Positions 51,549-60,256 of a stretch of 64,000 bases of DNA are shown piece by piece. Position numbers and translations under genes: made by a program. Position 1 is the stretch's first letter. Each line of letters opens with the position of its first letter. Below the pieces are notes generated by a model. The model saw only the letters and a list, made by a program, of their open reading frames with translations, did no database searches and was not told the origin of the DNA. The DNA is from Rhodocyclales bacterium (GTDB taxonomy: Bacteria > Pseudomonadota > Gammaproteobacteria > Burkholderiales > Rhodocyclaceae): positions 23,224-87,223 of the forward strand of contig JACRIY010000083.1 in NCBI GenBank assembly GCA_016235805.1. The letters run 5' to 3'.

Positions 51549-52618
51549 GCCAGACCATCGGGATTGCGGTCGCCGCGCCGCACGCGGCCACTTCAAACAG
51601 CGCCGGCCGCGTCATGGCCACGGTCATGGCGGCCCTGGCGCCGGCAACGCTGTTCGGCTTCTGGCTGTATGGCTGGCCGGCGGTGTACCTGTGGTTCATC
51701 ACCGTCGCCGCCGCCATGCTCGGCGAAGCCTTCTGCCTGCGCCTGCAGGGGCGCCAGGCGACCCCGGCGCTGCTTGACGGCTCGGCGGTGCTGACCGGCT
51801 GGCTGCTGGCGATTTCGCTGCCGCCCTGGGCACCGTGGTGGATCGGCGCATTCGGCGGCTTGTTCGCCACGGTATTGGGAAAACAAGTGTTCGGCGGCCT
51901 CGGCCAGAACCTGTTCAATCCAGCCATGGTGGCACGCGTTGCGCTGTTGATCTCCTTTCCGGTGCAGATGACCGCCTGGGTCGCGCCGCTGCCGCTGTTC
52001 AGCGCCGGCGCGCCGGGCGCGATCGAAGGCCTGTCGATCCTGCTGAAGGGCCTGCCACCCGCGCTCGATGCCGTCTCCAGCGCCACTACCCTGGGCTTCG
52101 CCAAGACCGAGATGTCGCGTGGCGTGGACCTGATGGCCTCGCTGCCCAACGCCCCGGCGCTTTCCTGGCTGGGCCAGCGTCCGGGCAGCCTGGGCGAAAC
52201 GGCGGCTTGGCTGATCGCGGCCGGCGGCGTGGCGATGATCTTCCTGCGCATCATCAGCTGGCACATTCCTCTGGCGATGCTGGCCGGCATCGCGCTGCCG
52301 GCGGCGATCGCGAACGCCGTCGATCCGGCGCACTACCTCGGCGCCACGGCCCATGTGCTGTCCGGCGGCGCCATGCTCGGCGCCTTCTTCATCGCCACCG
52401 ACTACGTCACCTCGCCCAACACGGCGCGCGGCCAGCTGGTTTTCGGCGCCGGCTGCGGCCTGCTGACCTGGGTGATCCGGACCTTCGCCGGCTATCCCGA
52501 AGGCGTAGCCTTCGCGGTGCTGCTGATGAATTCGTTGACCCCCATCATCGACACCTACATCCAGCCGCGCATCTACGGCCGCGACCGCAAGGGCGTGCCG
52601 CTGGAACCGGTGAAATAA
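51545..52618 (+). CDS. rnfD: Rnf complex membrane subunit RnfD
   Basis: A 357-residue membrane protein, about nine helices, with a covalently attached FMN expected on the threonine of SSATTLG (~180). Other family motifs are KQVFGGLGQNLFNPAMVARV and GCGLLTWVIRTFAGYPEGVAFAVLLMNSLTPIID. It overlaps rnfC (ATGA) and precedes rnfH by 14 bases. Confidence 0.96.
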   Translation: MSQTIGIAVAAPHAATSNSAGRVMATVMAALAPATLFGFWLYGWPAVYLWFITVAAAMLGEAFCLRLQGRQATPALLDGSAVLTGWLLAISLPPWAPWWIGAFGGLFATVLGKQVFGGLGQNLFNPAMVARVALLISFPVQMTAWVAPLPLFSAGAPGAIEGLSILLKGLPPALDAVSSATTLGFAKTEMSRGVDLMASLPNAPALSWLGQRPGSLGETAAWLIAAGGVAMIFLRIISWHIPLAMLAGIALPAAIANAVDPAHYLGATAHVLSGGAMLGAFFIATDYVTSPNTARGQLVFGAGCGLLTWVIRTFAGYPEGVAFAVLLMNSLTPIIDTYIQPRIYGRDRKGVPLEPVK

Positions 52619-52632
52619 CAGGGAGCCCGCGC

Positions 52633-52914
52633 ATGCAGATCGGCGTCGCCTATTCCGAACCGAGCAACCAGATCTGGCTCACCATCGAGGTGCCGGACGA
52701 CAGCACCGTGCGCGCCGCGATCGAGCGCTCCGGCATCCTGCGCCAGTTCCCCGCCATCGACCTGGAGACGCAGAAGGTCGGCGTCTTCGGCCGCCTGGTA
52801 AAGCTCGATACCGCCTTGCGTCCCGGCGATCGCGTCGAGATCTACCGGCCGATCACCTGCGACCCGCAAACCGTGCCCCGCCGTGACGGCGAGGTCGGGG
52901 ACGACGACGAGTAG
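52633..52914 (+). CDS. rnfH: RnfH family protein
   Basis: A 93-residue ubiquitin-like (beta-grasp) protein: IGVAYSEPSNQIWLTIEVPDDSTVRAAIERSGI and VGVFGRLVKLDTALRPGDRVEIYRPI are diagnostic of RnfH. The ribosome site GGGAGCC precedes ATG 52633. It ends the rnf operon. Its role is unclear, but it is linked to rnf in other diazotrophs. Confidence 0.93.
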   Translation: MQIGVAYSEPSNQIWLTIEVPDDSTVRAAIERSGILRQFPAIDLETQKVGVFGRLVKLDTALRPGDRVEIYRPITCDPQTVPRRDGEVGDDDE

Positions 52915-53012
52915 ATCCGTTGGCCCGGCTCCGTGCCGATGGCCGCGCTGCGACAAGCCGCGCCCGGAATCCGGCGAATAGAATGTCCGTTCATGAATAG
53001 ATCGGACATCCC

Positions 53013-53786
53013 ATGATCACCAGCAAAATCGAAGGCGCGGTCGGCACCATCAGCCTGAACCACGATGCGCGGCGCAACGCCCTCTCCGAGGCTTTGGTGG
53101 ACGAGGTGATCGCGGCCCTTGCCGAGTTTTCCCGGCAGGAGGTCCGCTGCGCCGTGCTGCGCGCCAACCCCGGCGTCACGGTCTGGTCGGCCGGGCACGA
53201 CGTATCGGAATTGCCCGTGGGCGGCATCGATCCGCTCGGCTGGCGCGACCCCCTGCGCCACCTGATACGGGAACTGGAGAACTTCACGGCGCCGATCATC
53301 GCCATGATCGAGGGCAGCGTCTGGGGCGGCGCCTGCGAAACGGTGCTGGCTTGCGACCTCATCATCGCCACGCCGGAGTCCAGCTTTTCGGCGACGCCGG
53401 CGAAGCATGGCGTGCCCTACAACGTTTCCGGCCTGCTGACCTTCCTCAATTCGGCTCCGATCCACATCGCCAAGGAAATGCTGTTCACCGCGCAGCCGGT
53501 GTCCGCCGTCCGCCTCGAACGGATCGGCATCGTCAATCACGTGGTGGCCGTCGAGCAGCTGGAAGAATTCACCTATGCCACGGCGCGGCAGATTGCCCTC
53601 AATGCGCCGCTCTCGATCTCCGTGATGAAGGAACAACTGCGCATCCTGGCCGGCGCGCACACCATGTCGCCGCAGGATTTCGAGCGGATCCAGGGCTTGC
53701 GGCGGATTGTCTACAACAGCGCCGACTACTCGAATGGAATCCAGGCATTCAAGGAGAAGCGCAAGCCGACCTTCCACGGCCGGTGA
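53013..53786 (+). CDS. Methylmalonyl-CoA decarboxylase (crotonase family)
   Basis: A 257-residue crotonase-fold protein. The oxyanion-hole region WSAGHDVSELPVGG, the glycine motif EGSVWGGACETVLACDLIIA, and FSATPAKHGVPYN match methylmalonyl-CoA decarboxylase (YgfG/MmcD), which forms propionyl-CoA. Other enoyl-CoA hydratases lack the AKHGVPYN segment. An ATGTCCG/CGGACAT inverted repeat (52983-53009) lies just before ATG 53013 and may be an operator. No methylmalonyl-CoA mutase gene is in the window. Confidence 0.87.
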   Translation: MITSKIEGAVGTISLNHDARRNALSEALVDEVIAALAEFSRQEVRCAVLRANPGVTVWSAGHDVSELPVGGIDPLGWRDPLRHLIRELENFTAPIIAMIEGSVWGGACETVLACDLIIATPESSFSATPAKHGVPYNVSGLLTFLNSAPIHIAKEMLFTAQPVSAVRLERIGIVNHVVAVEQLEEFTYATARQIALNAPLSISVMKEQLRILAGAHTMSPQDFERIQGLRRIVYNSADYSNGIQAFKEKRKPTFHGR

Positions 53787-53810
53787 CCGGGCGAACCCTG
53801 GCCGCGAGCT

Positions 53811-54617
53811 TTATCCGACCTGCATTTCAAGGACTGCGCGGGTCGCCGCATCGGCGGCAAACATGTGTTCGACGCGCAAGGACGACAGGTTGATGTCCTG
53901 CGGGGCGCCGAACGTCGTGAACATGCTGAAGAACGCCAGCTCGCCGTGGGGCGTGGCGTAGCGCGAGGTCAGCATCGGCGTCGCCGGCTGCAGGCGTGCG
54001 CGATGAAGGCCATTTTTGCCAAGGCGCGCGCGCAGCAGTGCGGCGAAGGCCTCTACCCGGGGCGCCAGCGCGGGCTGTACCGACACCTCGTTCATGAGCT
54101 GTGCCAGGAACACGGGGCCGACCTCGTGCAGATTGACCATGGGCCGGGTGAATCCCTCGGGATGGGCCAGCAGGTCGAGGATGTTCAGCGTGGCATCGGC
54201 CGCCAGATCGGCCACCCAGGGCATCAATGTGGCGGCGAGCCATCTGCTGCCGCGATTCATCTGCAGCACGTTCCATTCGGCGTCGATGACCAGCGCCGGA
54301 GTTGGATCATGGGCATCCAGCAGTTGCGTCAAGGCTTCGTTGGCCTGCGCCAGCGACGGATCGGCGAGGCGGGCGGTGCCGTAGGCCGGAGCGAAGCCGG
54401 CTTGAAGCAGCGCCAGATTGCGCAGTGCCAGCGGCGTGTCCAGTTCGCCCAGCCATGCCATCAGCAAGTCGCGGCTTGGCCTGGCGCGGCCGCTTTCGAC
54501 GAAGCTCACGTGGCGCTGCGACACTCCGATCCGCATCGAAAGTTCCAGCTGGCTCAAACGGCGGGCCTTGCGTGCCCGCTGCAGGGTAATCGGCAGGGTT
54601 TGGGTCGGTTCATTCAT
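53811..54617 (-). CDS. XRE-family regulator with MmyB-like ligand-binding domain
   Basis: A 268-residue regulator. The HTH (~10-65) reads LQRARKARRLSQLELSMRIGVSQRHVSFVESGRARPS. The rest (~95-260) matches the MmyB-like domain (NVLQMNRGSRWLAATLMP, MLTSRYATPHGELAFFSMFTTFGAPQDI), thought to bind fatty acids or similar ligands. ATG 54617 is chosen; the frame extends to 55157 without support. It is divergent from a small membrane protein gene that it may control. Confidence 0.9.
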   Translation of the reverse strand: MNEPTQTLPITLQRARKARRLSQLELSMRIGVSQRHVSFVESGRARPSRDLLMAWLGELDTPLALRNLALLQAGFAPAYGTARLADPSLAQANEALTQLLDAHDPTPALVIDAEWNVLQMNRGSRWLAATLMPWVADLAADATLNILDLLAHPEGFTRPMVNLHEVGPVFLAQLMNEVSVQPALAPRVEAFAALLRARLGKNGLHRARLQPATPMLTSRYATPHGELAFFSMFTTFGAPQDINLSSLRVEHMFAADAATRAVLEMQVG

Positions 54618-54723
54618 GCCGGGATTGAACCACAGCCAGGCATCGATTCGATTACCTGCAAGGTAATTGCGGCCATGATTTCCGTGCCGGATACTGGCCC
54701 GGCAACTTTTCAAGGGACGAGAA

Positions 54724-55014
54724 ATGAAGCAGGTGATATTGATCGGTACGCTCGCCGGGTTCGGCGCCCTGACGGCGGCGGCAGTTTGGCAGCATGGATT
54801 CCTGGGAATACTCGCGTCGCCGCTGCAGAGCCTTGCCGCGGGCCAGATCTTTGTCGACCTGGTCATCGCCCTGACGCTGGTCATGGTCTGGATCTGGAAC
54901 GACGCCAGGGCGCGCGGTCGTGTCGCCTGGCCCTGGATTGTCGCCACGCTGGCCGTCGGTTCGTTCGGGCCGCTGCTGTACCTGCTGTTGCGCGACGCGA
55001 AATCCGGGCCCTGA
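54724..55014 (+). CDS. Small membrane protein (DUF2834-like)
   Basis: A 96-residue protein with three hydrophobic helices: ~4-22, ~42-60 and ~69-90, ending GPLLYLLLRDAKSGP. The pattern, with FVDLVIALTLVMVWIWNDARARGR in the middle, resembles DUF2834. Function unknown. ATG 54724 follows GGGACGAGAA. It is divergent from the XRE regulator and converges on nifM with a 33-base gap. Confidence 0.75.
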   Translation: MKQVILIGTLAGFGALTAAAVWQHGFLGILASPLQSLAAGQIFVDLVIALTLVMVWIWNDARARGRVAWPWIVATLAVGSFGPLLYLLLRDAKSGP

Positions 55015-55047
55015 CTTCCGGCCCCGAGCGCGCGGCGTTGCTCCGGC

Positions 55048-55899
55048 TCAGGCCGTCGCTGCGACCCGGCGGCGCAAGGCGTTGATCCAGGCCTTCTGGC
55101 AGATGTTGCGGCGCTGCTGTTCGAGGTGTTCGCGGATGTTAGTGCGCACTTCGTCAAGTTGGGACTGGCGCTCGGGGTTGATGGCCTCGCACAGGATCAG
55201 GTGGTAACCCAGCTCGGATTCGATCGGTGCCGACAAGCCGGCCTCGGCCAGGGCGAACGCGACTGCTTCGAGTTCGGGGTAAAGCTGGCCGCGTGGCACG
55301 GTGCCGAGCAGGCCGCCGTTCATCGCCGTGGGGCATTCGGAATGTTTCAGCGCCTGCTCGGCGAAGCGCTCGGGCGATTTGGTCAGCCGGGCGTGGATCG
55401 CATCTACCCGGGCGCGGGCCGCCGGGCGCTCGTTGCCGGCAAGCTGTTCGTTGATGGTGACCAGGATGTGGCGCAGCACGCGCGTCTCGGCGCGGCGAAA
55501 GCGATCCATGTGCATGAACCAGAAGATCTCGACTTCGGTATCGCTGACCGTTGCCGATCGGGTTGCAATCCTCTCCAGGACCGCCTCGACCACCATGTCG
55601 CGTTCCACCTCGTGCCGCAGCGATGGCGCGTCGAGGCCCATGCGTCGGAGATCGGCGTTGAAGTCTTCGTCGCTGGCGTAGCGCTCGCGAATTTCCATCA
55701 GGCTGGCTTCGATCGAGGTCTCCGGCAGCATCACGCTGGCGGCTTCCGGCGTCGTCAGGATCAGGGTCTCGATTTCGTGCTGCTTCGCCGCGACCGTCCT
55801 TACCCGCCGCAATTCGTCGGCCGCCAGCACTTCCAGCGGCTTGCTGTAAAGCTTCGCCGCCAGCTTGAGGGTCAGATAGACGCCGTGCGGTTCATCCAT
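55048..55899 (-). CDS. nifM: NifM, peptidyl-prolyl isomerase for NifH maturation
   Basis: A 283-residue protein. The N-terminal half is helical (SurA/trigger-factor-like). The parvulin domain (~135-235) has RVLRHILVTINEQLAGN, SECPTAMNGGLLGTVPRGQLYPELEAVAFAL and ESELGYHLILCE. NifM is required for active NifH in gamma- and some betaproteobacterial diazotrophs. The start overlaps nifZ by eight bases. It ends the nifV operon. Confidence 0.93.
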   Translation of the reverse strand: MDEPHGVYLTLKLAAKLYSKPLEVLAADELRRVRTVAAKQHEIETLILTTPEAASVMLPETSIEASLMEIRERYASDEDFNADLRRMGLDAPSLRHEVERDMVVEAVLERIATRSATVSDTEVEIFWFMHMDRFRRAETRVLRHILVTINEQLAGNERPAARARVDAIHARLTKSPERFAEQALKHSECPTAMNGGLLGTVPRGQLYPELEAVAFALAEAGLSAPIESELGYHLILCEAINPERQSQLDEVRTNIREHLEQQRRNICQKAWINALRRRVAATA

Positions 55900-56350
55900 C
55901 GCTGCCGGTCCATTCGGTCAATGCCGCCTCGGGCACCTGCAGGGGGTTTCCCGGCAGGCAGTCGAAATGCACGTGATAGGCGACGCCATGGGGTTCGCCG
56001 CGTTCCAGATTGAGCACTTCGCCGGGGCTGCCCAGGGGCACGCGGACCTCGCCGCGAATGGCCAGCGCGCGCGCGGCGCGGACCCTCTGCCGCACTTCGA
56101 AGCGGTTCTCGATCCAAGGTTCATCGGTGTCGATCAGCTCTTCTTCGCGGCAGCCGACGACACGACCTTCGTCGAGGAAATGCACGGAATAGATGACCTG
56201 GTCCTGAAGGAAGGTGCCGACATCGCGCACGTGTCCGATGCGGCCGCGTCGCACCAGCAGGTCGCCGGTTTCGATGCCGGGAAAGGTGCCGTCGTTGCGC
56301 ACGTTGCGCGTCACGCGCACGGCATCGCCCAGGGTCCAGCGCGGTCTCAT
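55892..56350 (-). CDS. nifZ: NifZ
   Basis: A 152-residue protein with two NifZ modules: LGDAVRVTRNVRNDGTFPGIETGDLLVRRGRIGHV and VIYSVHFLDEGRVVGCREEELI. It acts in the second P-cluster formation step of NifDK. GGAAAGGAGCG before ATG 56350 decides the start. It overlaps nifM by eight bases and is separated from nifW by a long repeat. Confidence 0.95.
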   Translation of the reverse strand: MRPRWTLGDAVRVTRNVRNDGTFPGIETGDLLVRRGRIGHVRDVGTFLQDQVIYSVHFLDEGRVVGCREEELIDTDEPWIENRFEVRQRVRAARALAIRGEVRVPLGSPGEVLNLERGEPHGVAYHVHFDCLPGNPLQVPEAALTEWTGSDG

Positions 56351-56412
56351 TTCAACGCTCCTTTCCGCGCGAGGGAAGCGTCGAGGATGCAACACGCGAA
56401 AAGCGAACTAAA

Positions 56413-56545
56413 GGCCCGCCCCCCTTCCGCTGCGCGGCCCACGGCTGGCTTTGCACAGTCAGCCGGCTGCGGCGGCGCGACGCATGCGTCGGGAATTCCC
56501 GCCTCGCCCCTCGCGGGGGGTTACCAGTCGGCGCGCTGCGCGCGC
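56413..56545. repeat. C-rich hairpin repeat, long form, copy 6 (reverse orientation)
   Basis: The reverse complement of the long form at 21848. It shares GGCCCGCC, the GGCTGGCTTTGCACAGTCAGCC hairpin segment, CGACGCATGCGTCG and a CCCCTCGCGGGG hairpin. It lies between nifW and nifZ with the opposite orientation to copies 1-5 relative to transcription. Confidence 0.85.
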
Positions 56546-56579
56546 AAATCACAATGGACTCCAAACAAGGTGCGCCATG

Positions 56580-56894
56580 TCACTCAGTCAGCGACGACAG
56601 CGACTGGAAGGACGATCCTTCAGCCTTCTGGAACACGGCGAAGACCTTTTCCTGCTGCGCGCTGGAGCCGACAAAATCTTCGTAGGCGCGCAGTAGCCAT
56701 CCCCGCCAGGCGGCATAGTCGGGGGCCTTGCCGGCTTCCTGCTTGGCCAGGTAGTCGTGGTAGCGCTGCAGGATGTGCAGGCGATTGACCTGGACTATCC
56801 GGGCGTCGAAGGGGATCTCGAAGTAGTCGAGAAAGTCCTCGGCGGAAACGAGGTCGGCAAGTTCATCGGCAAAGTGGTCGGTATCGCGGTTCAT
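56580..56894 (-). CDS. nifW: NifW
   Basis: A 104-residue nitrogenase-stabilising/protective protein. It has the family patterns LVSAEDFLDYFEIPFDARIVQVNRLHILQRYHDYL and AYEDFVGSSAQQEKVFAVFQ. NifW associates with NifDK during P-cluster maturation with NifZ. ATG 56894 follows CAGGAGAACATC. Confidence 0.95.
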   Translation of the reverse strand: MNRDTDHFADELADLVSAEDFLDYFEIPFDARIVQVNRLHILQRYHDYLAKQEAGKAPDYAAWRGWLLRAYEDFVGSSAQQEKVFAVFQKAEGSSFQSLSSLTE

Positions 56895-56906
56895 GATGTT
56901 CTCCTG

Positions 56907-57455
56907 TCAGCGTGCAACTTCGGGTTCAACGTCTTCCTCTTGTTGCGCCTGCTGCTGCGCAATCACCGCCAGCAATGGCGCCGCGCCGAGCACGTCGCGC
57001 TCATCCACTTCCACCATCTTGTTCAGCCTGAGGCTGGCTTCTTCGAGGCGCCCCAGGCGCATCAGGATCACCGCCGAACCTTTCAGCACCTGCAGGTGGA
57101 AGCGCAGCAGGCCGATCGAGCACATGACGGCTTCGCCCAACGCGACGCGGCCGATGCTGCTCCAGCCGCCCACCAGGTGCAGGCGTCGCGCGGTCACCTC
57201 GAGTCCGCGCTCGGCGACCAGCAGCGCATCTTCCATGCGGTGCTGGTAGAAGTAGTAGCGGTACAGCGCGACCAGCACCGACAACTGTTCCGGCGCCAGG
57301 AAATAGGCGCGCAGCAGGCCGGGTTCGGCGGCCGACTGACCGTAGTCACGCGAGGCTTGCGCGATAAGGGCCTCCACTTCCGGCAGGCAGGGTTCATCGA
57401 AGTACAGCCCGTCTTCGCCCAGATCCAGCAGGTCGAGACCGTCAGCCACGGCCAT
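56907..57455 (-). CDS. nif-region TPR-like helical protein
   Basis: A 182-residue all-helical protein. Degenerate tetratricopeptide-like helices run from ~45 to 160, e.g. [35 protein letters not shown] and [29 protein letters not shown] short acidic tail follows. Genes of this kind sit between cysE and nifW in other nif clusters. Function unknown; TPR folds usually hold partner proteins. ATG 57455 overlaps the cysE stop by 14 bases. Confidence 0.8.
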   Translation of the reverse strand: MAVADGLDLLDLGEDGLYFDEPCLPEVEALIAQASRDYGQSAAEPGLLRAYFLAPEQLSVLVALYRYYFYQHRMEDALLVAERGLEVTARRLHLVGGWSSIGRVALGEAVMCSIGLLRFHLQVLKGSAVILMRLGRLEEASLRLNKMVEVDERDVLGAAPLLAVIAQQQAQQEEDVEPEVAR

Positions 57456-58245
57456 GCTCCTCGCAACACAGTTCGCCGGCGGCGCAGGCGCTGCAGCCAC
57501 CGCGCTGCGGTGCCGGCAGGCCGCGCAGCTCGCGCACTTCGCACTCCAGGGTGTCGATGCGGTCGAGCAGGCACTGGATGGCCTTGCCCACCGGATCGGG
57601 GATCAGGTGGTGGTCGAGGTTGATGGCATGGATCGCCGTATCGCCAGCGCCGACTCTTGGGCCCGACTCGCCGACCAGCCGCGCCGGGATGCCGATGGCG
57701 GTGCGTCCCGCCGGGACCTCGCGGATGACGACCGAATTGGCGCCGATGCGCGCGGCGTCGCCGACCGCAATTGCGCCGAGGATCTTGGCCCCGGCGCCGA
57801 CCACCACGCCGCTGCCCAGCGTCGGGTGGCGCTTGCCCTTGTTCCAGGTGGTGCCGCCCAGGGTGACGCCGTGGTACAGCGTGACATCGTCGCCGACCTC
57901 GGCGGTTTCGCCGATCACCACGCCCGCGCCGTGGTCGATGAAAAAGCGGCGGCCGATGCGTGCGCCGGGATGGATGTCGACGTTGGTCAGCAGGCGCGCC
58001 AGCCAGGCCAGCCAGCGTGCGGTGAAGCGCCAGCCGCGCTGCCACAGCGCATGCGCCGGGCGGTGCAGCAGGATGGCATGCAGGCCGGGGTAGGTGAGCA
58101 GCACTTCGAGGCGCGAACGCGCCGCCGGATCGCGGGCGAAGACGCAGCCGAGGTCTTCGCGCGCCAGCGCCAGCAGGCCCGGCGGCGGTTCGGCGGCCGC
58201 CTCGGCCAGCGCAAGTTGCAATGCTCCGGCGAGGTCATGGCTCAT
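57442..58245 (-). CDS. cysE: Serine O-acetyltransferase, nif-specific (CysE/NifP)
   Basis: A 267-residue enzyme that makes O-acetylserine for cysteine supply to Fe-S cluster assembly. The hexapeptide-repeat core has [42 protein letters not shown] and the acetyl-CoA region [23 protein letters not shown]. The tail contains the dispersed element (PRVGAGDTA) and ends in a cysteine cluster [17 protein letters not shown], rare in this family. It overlaps nifV by four bases. Confidence 0.93.
   Translation of the reverse strand: MSHDLAGALQLALAEAAAEPPPGLLALAREDLGCVFARDPAARSRLEVLLTYPGLHAILLHRPAHALWQRGWRFTARWLAWLARLLTNVDIHPGARIGRRFFIDHGAGVVIGETAEVGDDVTLYHGVTLGGTTWNKGKRHPTLGSGVVVGAGAKILGAIAVGDAARIGANSVVIREVPAGRTAIGIPARLVGESGPRVGAGDTAIHAINLDHHLIPDPVGKAIQCLLDRIDTLECEVRELRGLPAPQRGGCSACAAGELCCEEHGRG
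57631..57661. repeat. Dispersed element, copy 11, inside cysE
   Basis: GATCGCCGTATCGCCAGCGC-CGACTCTTGGG. On the gene strand it encodes [10 protein letters not shown] just after the catalytic core of CysE. It keeps both GATCGCCGT and the core. Confidence 0.8.
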
Positions 58246-59372
58246 TTGGCAACTCCCAGCAGGACCAGCAACTCGGCCTCGGAGGGCGGATGCTTGGCGG
58301 CCAGCACGAAGGCTCGCACGCGACCCAGCATCTCGCGCGCCGCAGCGTCGGAGAGCGGGTGGCCGAGGTCGGCCATCACGCGCTGCACGGCGCGCGCGCC
58401 GGAATGCTTGCCGAGAACGACGCGGTGGCGGCGGCCCACCAGGCGCGGATCGAAGCCCTGGTAATTGGCCGGGTCCTTGAGCAGTCCATCGACATGGATG
58501 CCGGCTTCGTGGGTGAAGGCACCTTCGCCGACCACGCTCTTCTGCCAGTGCAGCGGCCGGCCGGAGGCGAGCGCGACGCGGCGGGAGATTTCGGGAAAGC
58601 CCTTGAGTTCGATGCCGGTGTCGATGCCGTGGCAGACGTGCAGGCCGAGCACCACTTCTTCCAGCGGGGCGTTGCCCGAGCGCTCGCCCAGGCCGTTGAC
58701 CGTGGTGTTGAGGTGGGTGGCGCCGGCCTTCGCCGCCGCCAGGGTGTTCGCGGTGGCCATGCCGAGGTCGTCATGGGCATGCATCTCGATTTCGAGGTCG
58801 CAGGCGGCGCGCAGGGCGGCGATGCGCTCGAAGGTGGCGAAGGGATCCAGCACGCCCAGGGTATCGGCAAAGCGGATGCGCCGTGCGCCGGCCGCCTGCG
58901 CGGCCTCGGCGATCGCGGCCAGCAGGTCCGGGTCGCCGCGCGAGGCGTCTTCGGCGCCGACGCCGACATCGAAGCCGAGTTCCCGCGCGTAGGCGACGTG
59001 CTCGGCGATGGCGCGCAGCAGCCAGGCGCGGTCCTGGCGCAGCTTGGAACGCAGGTGCTGGTCGGAGGCCGGCACCGAGATGTCGATCAGGTCGATGCCG
59101 AGCCCGGCGGCCAGCGCGATGTCTTCGCGCTGCATGCGGCTCCAGACCATCAGCCGTGCCTTGAGCCCGAGCGCGGCGACGGCGCGGATGCTGTCGCGCT
59201 CGGCCTCGCCCATGGCCGGGATGCCGATCTCGAGTTCCGGCACGCCGATGGCGTCCAGGCGGCGCGCGATGTCGAGCTTTTCGTCCAGGCTGAACGCTAC
59301 CCCCGCCGACTGTTCGCCGTCGCGCAGGGTGGTGTCGTTGATGACGATGTGGGGTGGCTGTGTGGTGGACAT
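58242..59372 (-). CDS. nifV: Homocitrate synthase NifV
   Basis: A 376-residue HMGL-like enzyme. It condenses acetyl-CoA and 2-oxoglutarate to homocitrate, the organic ligand of FeMo-co. Motifs are [19 protein letters not shown] (metal/substrate), [17 protein letters not shown] and [23 protein letters not shown] 59372 is preferred over an upstream in-frame codon. It heads nifV-cysE-TPR-nifW-nifZ-nifM. Isopropylmalate synthase is excluded by length and context. Confidence 0.95.
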   Translation of the reverse strand: MSTTQPPHIVINDTTLRDGEQSAGVAFSLDEKLDIARRLDAIGVPELEIGIPAMGEAERDSIRAVAALGLKARLMVWSRMQREDIALAAGLGIDLIDISVPASDQHLRSKLRQDRAWLLRAIAEHVAYARELGFDVGVGAEDASRGDPDLLAAIAEAAQAAGARRIRFADTLGVLDPFATFERIAALRAACDLEIEMHAHDDLGMATANTLAAAKAGATHLNTTVNGLGERSGNAPLEEVVLGLHVCHGIDTGIELKGFPEISRRVALASGRPLHWQKSVVGEGAFTHEAGIHVDGLLKDPANYQGFDPRLVGRRHRVVLGKHSGARAVQRVMADLGHPLSDAAAREMLGRVRAFVLAAKHPPSEAELLVLLGVAK

Positions 59373-59390
59373 GGTGGGCAGGCAAGGAAT

Positions 59391-59406
59391 AGCAATTCCG
59401 GTGCCC
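59391..59406 (-). promoter_or_regulatory. Sigma-54-like promoter of the nifV operon
   Basis: The minus strand reads GGGCACC-GGAA-TTGCT, two mismatches from consensus with a perfect -12 half. It starts 19 bases before the nifV ATG, so the leader would be very short. A near NifA site, TGT-N10-ACG (one mismatch), lies at 59459-59474. Confidence 0.7.
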
Positions 59407-59676
59407 ACGGCGAAATCATTGAAGAATCAAATAGGTGCAACTCCCGACCAAAGCAATTGTCGGACTTCCGACGTTCGGCTGCTACGTGTCGACGGCGAGG
59501 TTTCGGATTTCGTTCCGTGGTCGAATCCGGGAGCGGCGGATCGCCTGCGGACAGGCACTAGTTCACAGGGCCGGATTGCGCTCGCCGGTGTTCGAGTGTA
59601 TTTTTCGCCGTTCCGGGAACCCGTAGGCGAACAAAGCTTCGAACGGAAACCCCCAACCACTGATTTGGAGCTTATC

Positions 59677-60240
59677 GTGAATACCACCAGAAAATTGTTG
59701 CTGGCGGCGGCTCTGAGCGGCACCCTCGCCAGTGTGCAGGTCATGGCTGCCGACTCGGACCGCAAGACGGTTTCGATCAACGATCGCGTCCCGACCCCGG
59801 ATCAGGTCGCGGAAGCGATGTTTCCCAAGGAAATCCAGGCGCTCAAGGCCGAATGCGCGGCGGTCGAGAAGGCGGGCATGCGCTGCCAGAGCCGCATTCC
59901 GAAGTCATCGCTGGACTCGGTGCTGGTGACCTTCCCGCGCGGTTCTTCGGAACTGACGGGTGAGGCGAAGGGTTTCCTCGATTCCGTGGGCAAGGCGCTG
60001 CAGGCGAAGGAGTCGGTATGGACCTCGCTGCGGATCGAAGGCCATACGGACGTCACCGGCAGCCCCAGCATCAATGAACGCCTGTCGAAGGACCGCGCCG
60101 ACGTGGTCAAGGCCTACCTGGTGAAGAACTACAAGCTGAAGAACGTCGAGACCGTCGGCCGTTCCAGCGAGCAGCCGAAAGACACGGCCGACCCGACCAG
60201 CGCGCTGAATCGACGCATCGAGTTCGTGCCCGAGTGGTGA
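59677..60240 (+). CDS. OmpA-family peptidoglycan-binding protein
   Basis: A 187-residue envelope protein. A signal peptide (1-24, ending VMA-A) precedes an OmpA-C domain (~80-187) with RIEGHTDVTGSPSINERLSKDRADVVKAYLV and SALNRRIEF, which bind diaminopimelate in peptidoglycan. The start is GTG 59677 after TTTGGAGC. It is not part of the nif operon and is divergent from it. Confidence 0.88.
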   Translation: MNTTRKLLLAAALSGTLASVQVMAADSDRKTVSINDRVPTPDQVAEAMFPKEIQALKAECAAVEKAGMRCQSRIPKSSLDSVLVTFPRGSSELTGEAKGFLDSVGKALQAKESVWTSLRIEGHTDVTGSPSINERLSKDRADVVKAYLVKNYKLKNVETVGRSSEQPKDTADPTSALNRRIEFVPEW

Positions 60241-60256
60241 TCGGGTCGAACTGAGC

